From the NCBI RefSeq assembly GCF_019127135.1, contig NZ_JAHOEA010000035.1, positions 1-42,670 of the forward strand: 42,670 nucleotides of DNA. The letters run 5' to 3'. Below, piece by piece: positions 39,949 through 42,670 of the stretch. Origin of the DNA: Segatella copri (GTDB lineage: Bacteria; Bacteroidota; Bacteroidia; Bacteroidales; Bacteroidaceae). The first letter of the stretch is position 1. Each line of letters begins with the position of its first letter. Made by a program: the position numbers and the translations under genes. The notes under the pieces are model-generated. The model saw only the letters and a program-made list of their open reading frames with translations, did not search any database and was not told the DNA's origin.

Positions 39949-41137
39949 ACTTGATGATTCCCTCTTCTACGAAAATCTTCTTCAAGATCTGGACAGCCTG
40001 CTCAACCTGCTCTCTTGTATGAGTAGCCATGAGTGCGAAACGTACCAATGTATCCTGAGGAGCACAAGCTGGAGGAATAACAGGGTTGATGAACACACCT
40101 GCATCGTAAGCCATCTTGGTAACAACGAATGTCTTCTCAGCATCGCGTACGTAAAGAGGAATGATAGGACTCTCTGTCTCGCCAATCTCGAAACCTTCCT
40201 CGCGGAAACGCTTCAAGGCATAGTTGGTTACATCCCAGAGATTCTCGAAACGCTCTGGCTCATTCTGAATGATGTGGAGAGCCTCGAGAGCTGCTGCTGT
40301 GGCAGCTGGAGTGTTAGAGGCGCTGAAGATGTATGTACGGCAGTTGTGACGGAGGAAGTTGATTGTATCCTTGTCTGATGCGATGAAACCGCCGATAGAA
40401 GCCAGACTCTTAGAGAATGTACCCATGATGAGGTCTACCTCGTCGGTCAGACCGAAGTGGTCGCATACACCACGACCCTGCTTGCCGAATACGCCAAGAC
40501 CATGAGCCTCGTCTACCATGATAGAGCAGTTGTACTTATGCTTGAGCTTTACAATCTCAGGCAAGTTAGCCAGGTCGCCCTCCATAGAGAACACACCGTC
40601 AACAACAATGAGCTTGATAGCCTCCTCAGGGAGCTTAGAGAGCACGCGCTCCAAATCTTCCATATCGTTGTGCTTGTAGTGAAGCTGGGTAGCGAATGAG
40701 AGGCGGCGGCCATCTACGATACTTGCGTGGTCGCGGTCATCGCAGATAATATAGTCGTTACGACCTACTACGCAAGCCAAGACACCCTGGTTTACAGAGA
40801 ATCCTGTAGAGAAACACAATGTTTCATCCTTGCCCATAAACTCAGCAAGCTCCTTTTCGAGCTGCACGTGCAAATCGAGCGTACCATTGAGGAAACGGCT
40901 TCCTGCACAACCAGAACCATACTTGTCGAGCGCAGCCTTAGCTGCATCAATAACACGCTGGTCATTAGTCAAACCCTGATAAGCATTAGAACCGAACATC
41001 AGGATTTTATGACCATCGATGTCGGTTACCTCTGTCATCTGCTTACTTGTGATCTCGCGGAAATATGGATACACACCGGCAGCCATATACTTCTGAGGTT
41101 CACGATAATTCTTGTATCTTTCTTGTAATTGTCCCAT
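39947..41137 (-). CDS. spt: Serine palmitoyltransferase (alpha-oxoamine synthase family)
   Basis: A 396-residue PLP enzyme condensing L-serine with a fatty acyl-CoA/ACP to 3-ketosphinganine, the first step of sphingolipid synthesis. PLP lysine Lys243 is in GTFSKSLASIGG; DHASI (His138) and VDEAHGLGVFG are also present. The opening GVYPYFREI resembles the Bacteroides SPT. 2-amino-3-ketobutyrate CoA ligase is the main alternative, often annotated for such sequences. The divergent lipid kinase gene supports the SPT reading. Confidence 0.87.
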   Translation of the reverse strand: MGQLQERYKNYREPQKYMAAGVYPYFREITSKQMTEVTDIDGHKILMFGSNAYQGLTNDQRVIDAAKAALDKYGSGCAGSRFLNGTLDLHVQLEKELAEFMGKDETLCFSTGFSVNQGVLACVVGRNDYIICDDRDHASIVDGRRLSFATQLHYKHNDMEDLERVLSKLPEEAIKLIVVDGVFSMEGDLANLPEIVKLKHKYNCSIMVDEAHGLGVFGKQGRGVCDHFGLTDEVDLIMGTFSKSLASIGGFIASDKDTINFLRHNCRTYIFSASNTPAATAAALEALHIIQNEPERFENLWDVTNYALKRFREEGFEIGETESPIIPLYVRDAEKTFVVTKMAYDAGVFINPVIPPACAPQDTLVRFALMATHTREQVEQAVQILKKIFVEEGIIK

Positions 41138-41190
41138 TATTAATAGGTGTACTTTATAATCTTTTTTATACTTTTCTAAGTTTCAGGGTG

Positions 41191-41198
41191 CAAAGATA
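41191..41198 (-). promoter_or_regulatory. -7 element of spt
   Basis: TATCTTTG on the minus strand, ~55 nt from the start codon; no good -33 element. Confidence 0.6.
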
Positions 41199-41268
41199 CA
41201 AAAAAGAACTCAATAAACGGCTTTTTTTATAAGAAAGTTTACTTTTATAGTTTTTTTAATCGATATTT

Positions 41269-41299
41269 CTTGTTATTTTGGGTATTTTTATTACTTTTG
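41269..41299 (+). promoter_or_regulatory. Promoter of the lipid kinase gene
   Basis: CTTG (41269-41272), 19 nt, TACTTTTG (41292-41299), 32 nt before the start; divergent from spt. Confidence 0.65.
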
Positions 41300-41331
41300 C
41301 AGCCTAAATTTTACAAACTCTTGACTATATA

Positions 41332-42372
41332 ATGAAGAAAAAGATACTTTTCATCATGAATCCGATTTCAGGAACAGCCAGCAAGGCGGCAGTTCCGAGT
41401 CTGATAGATTCTGTTTTGGACAAAGAGCTTTTTGAGTACGAGATAAAAATGACTGAAAGAGCCGGGCACGCTTCGGAAATTGCTACCGAAGCGAAGAACA
41501 ACCATGTAGATGTGGTTGTGGCAGTTGGCGGTGACGGCACCGTCAACGAGGTGGCCCGCTCACTGGTTCACTCCGATACAGCCCTCGGCATTCTGCCTTG
41601 CGGTTCGGGCAACGGACTGGCGAGACATCTGCTGCTCCCGATGAACCTGAAGAAATGCATCGAGGTCATCAACCAATGCCAGATTAGAGATTTGGATTAT
41701 GGTGTCATCAACGACCACCCGTTCTTCTGCACCTGCGGCATGGGCTTTGACGCTTTCGTCAGCATGAAGTTTGCAGAGAGCGGCAAGCGCGGACCTATCA
41801 CTTATGCCGAAAACATCCTGCGCGAGGGATTGAAGTATAAGCCTGAGACTTACACGCTGGAGGACGAGACGGGCACCAAGCAGTATAAGGCGTTCCTCAT
41901 TTCCTGCGCCAACGCATCGCAATATGGCAACAATGCTTATATTGCCCCTCAAGCATCCATGAGCGACGGTCTGATGGATGTCGTCATCATGGAACCGTTT
42001 GATGTAATCGAGGCGCCTCAGGTGAGTTTCGACATGTTCAACAAGACGCTGGACAAGAACTCGAAAATCAAGTCGTTCCGCTGCAAGAAACTTCATATCA
42101 CCCGCAGTCAGCCAGGCGTAATCCATTATGATGGCGACCCTATAATGACGGGTGCAGAGATTGATGTTCACCTGGAAGAAAAGGGCATCAAGATGCTGGT
42201 GAACCCGTTTGCGAACAAGAACGACCGCAAGCCGAACATGATCCAGTCTGCCTTTGCCGATTTCTTCAACGACTTCAATGCCGTGCGCGATGATATCCAT
42301 AAAGACATCCAGCGCCAGAGTAAAAGAGTAGAAGCCATCAGCAAACTGGTGCAGAAGAAGCTGAACCTTTAG
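41332..42372 (+). CDS. Diacylglycerol/sphingosine kinase family lipid kinase
   Basis: A 346-residue DAGK-catalytic-domain kinase. Motifs: FIMNPISGTASK at the N terminus, the nucleotide loop VAVGGDGTVNEVARS (~64-77) and LPCGSGNGLARHL (88-100). The usual C-terminal beta domain follows; the last ~60 residues (KPNMIQSAFADFFNDFNAVR onward) form an extra charged helix. Next to spt, its substrate could be a sphingoid base or ceramide, rather than undecaprenol or diacylglycerol; this is inference. Confidence 0.9.
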   Translation: MKKKILFIMNPISGTASKAAVPSLIDSVLDKELFEYEIKMTERAGHASEIATEAKNNHVDVVVAVGGDGTVNEVARSLVHSDTALGILPCGSGNGLARHLLLPMNLKKCIEVINQCQIRDLDYGVINDHPFFCTCGMGFDAFVSMKFAESGKRGPITYAENILREGLKYKPETYTLEDETGTKQYKAFLISCANASQYGNNAYIAPQASMSDGLMDVVIMEPFDVIEAPQVSFDMFNKTLDKNSKIKSFRCKKLHITRSQPGVIHYDGDPIMTGAEIDVHLEEKGIKMLVNPFANKNDRKPNMIQSAFADFFNDFNAVRDDIHKDIQRQSKRVEAISKLVQKKLNL

Positions 42373-42405
42373 ATAGTGATTAGTGAGTAGTGATTAGTGA
42401 GGGTG
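42373..42405. repeat. AGTGATTAGTGAGTAGTGAT simple repeat
   Basis: Directly after the lipid kinase stop; related to the elements at 34040 and 6637. Confidence 0.7.
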
Positions 42406-42425
42406 TGTCATAAGCCACACCCCAT

Positions 42426-42595
42426 ACGCCCTGAAAGGGCAGAAGCTCCTAGCCCAGGGCAGCGCCCTGGGTATAATGGCAATCAGTAAGACGCCCTGTA
42501 AGGGCAAAAGCTTTGTACATTGCCCTGTATTTTGAAGCTTTTGCCCTTACAGGGCGACAAGTTTGTGTCCATAATTACCCAGGGCGCTGCCCAGG
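42426..42595. repeat. Nested inverted-repeat cassette, copy 4 (truncated on the right)
   Basis: Left half complete (ACGCCCTGAAAGGGCAGAAG, then AGC in the centre), inner arms complete, right middle arm present with GCT, complementary to AGC. After CCCAGGGCGCTGCCCAGGG the symmetry stops; the outer right arm is replaced by unrelated sequence. Confidence 0.9.
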
Positions 42596-42670
42596 GAGGG
42601 CACTGAAAAAGGTACCCAATTTTAAGTTGCATAGCTTGTTTTTGAACTTTAATTCTTGTCCAAGAAGCAT
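42596..42670. mobile_element. Possible edge of an insertion sequence
   Basis: The right arm of the cassette is cut off by GAGGGCACTGAAAAAGGTAC and AT-rich sequence with no further cassette similarity. An abrupt junction inside a repeat, at the contig end, suits an IS terminus. No transposase or opposite end is visible, so this is only a suggestion. Confidence 0.3.

Overview
The window looks like a Bacteroidales chromosome, most likely Prevotella/Segatella (S. copri-like). Promoters repeatedly follow the Bacteroidota pattern TTTG-N19/20-TAnnTTTG. Other signs are lipoproteins with short SPII signals, a serine palmitoyltransferase, a 'smalltalk'-HU gene pair, and dispersed intergenic simple repeats typical of this group. 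The left edge lies inside a 16S rRNA gene and the right edge just beyond a truncated repeat cassette, so this is probably a draft contig broken at multicopy sequences.

Layout. 1-700: 5' end of 16S rRNA (minus) with its leader and promoter, then a SulP anion transporter. 2.5-7.3 kb (minus): FAD oxidoreductase, an amino-acid ABC importer whose substrate-binding domain has its two halves in swapped order and is fused to the permease, its ATPase, and a metallophosphoesterase. 7.5-12.7 kb: threonine operon thrA - apgM-like (proposed homoserine kinase) - thrC. 12.8-17.2 kb: a D-2-hydroxyacid dehydrogenase, a FecCD/SBP metal-chelate importer lacking its ATPase gene, and a secreted YhcH-like protein. 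17.2-26.8 kb is the accessory part: gene remnants, a duplicated operator-like dyad with a promoter but no intact gene, a DUF3987 P-loop protein, a CHC2/Toprim primase-like protein, a Cys-rich protein, a lipoprotein, an unrecognised two-gene operon, and a 30-residue smalltalk gene followed by an HU-family gene. 27-36 kb: DASS transporter, type II pantothenate kinase, nrdD-nrdG, a FolK-like protein, a LysM glucosaminidase, an M64 peptidase and cytidine deaminase. 36-39.2 kb (minus): cytidylate-kinase-like protein, lrgA-lrgB, and a beta-helix lipoprotein. 39.3-39.6 kb: three identical tandem tRNA-Pro(TGG) genes. 39.9-42.4 kb: divergent serine palmitoyltransferase and a diacylglycerol/sphingosine kinase-like gene, probably part of sphingolipid synthesis.

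The strongest unusual signals are: (i) four ~200-bp nested inverted-repeat cassettes, each just 3' of a gene, whose left and right arms carry matched complementary changes; (ii) the permuted substrate-binding protein-permease fusion; (iii) the duplicated dyad/promoter at 17.95-18.01 kb; (iv) a cluster of TCGGGAC heptamers and tandem 18-mers before the smalltalk-HU promoter; (v) a terminator of lrgAB whose 3' arm is the first codons of the next gene.
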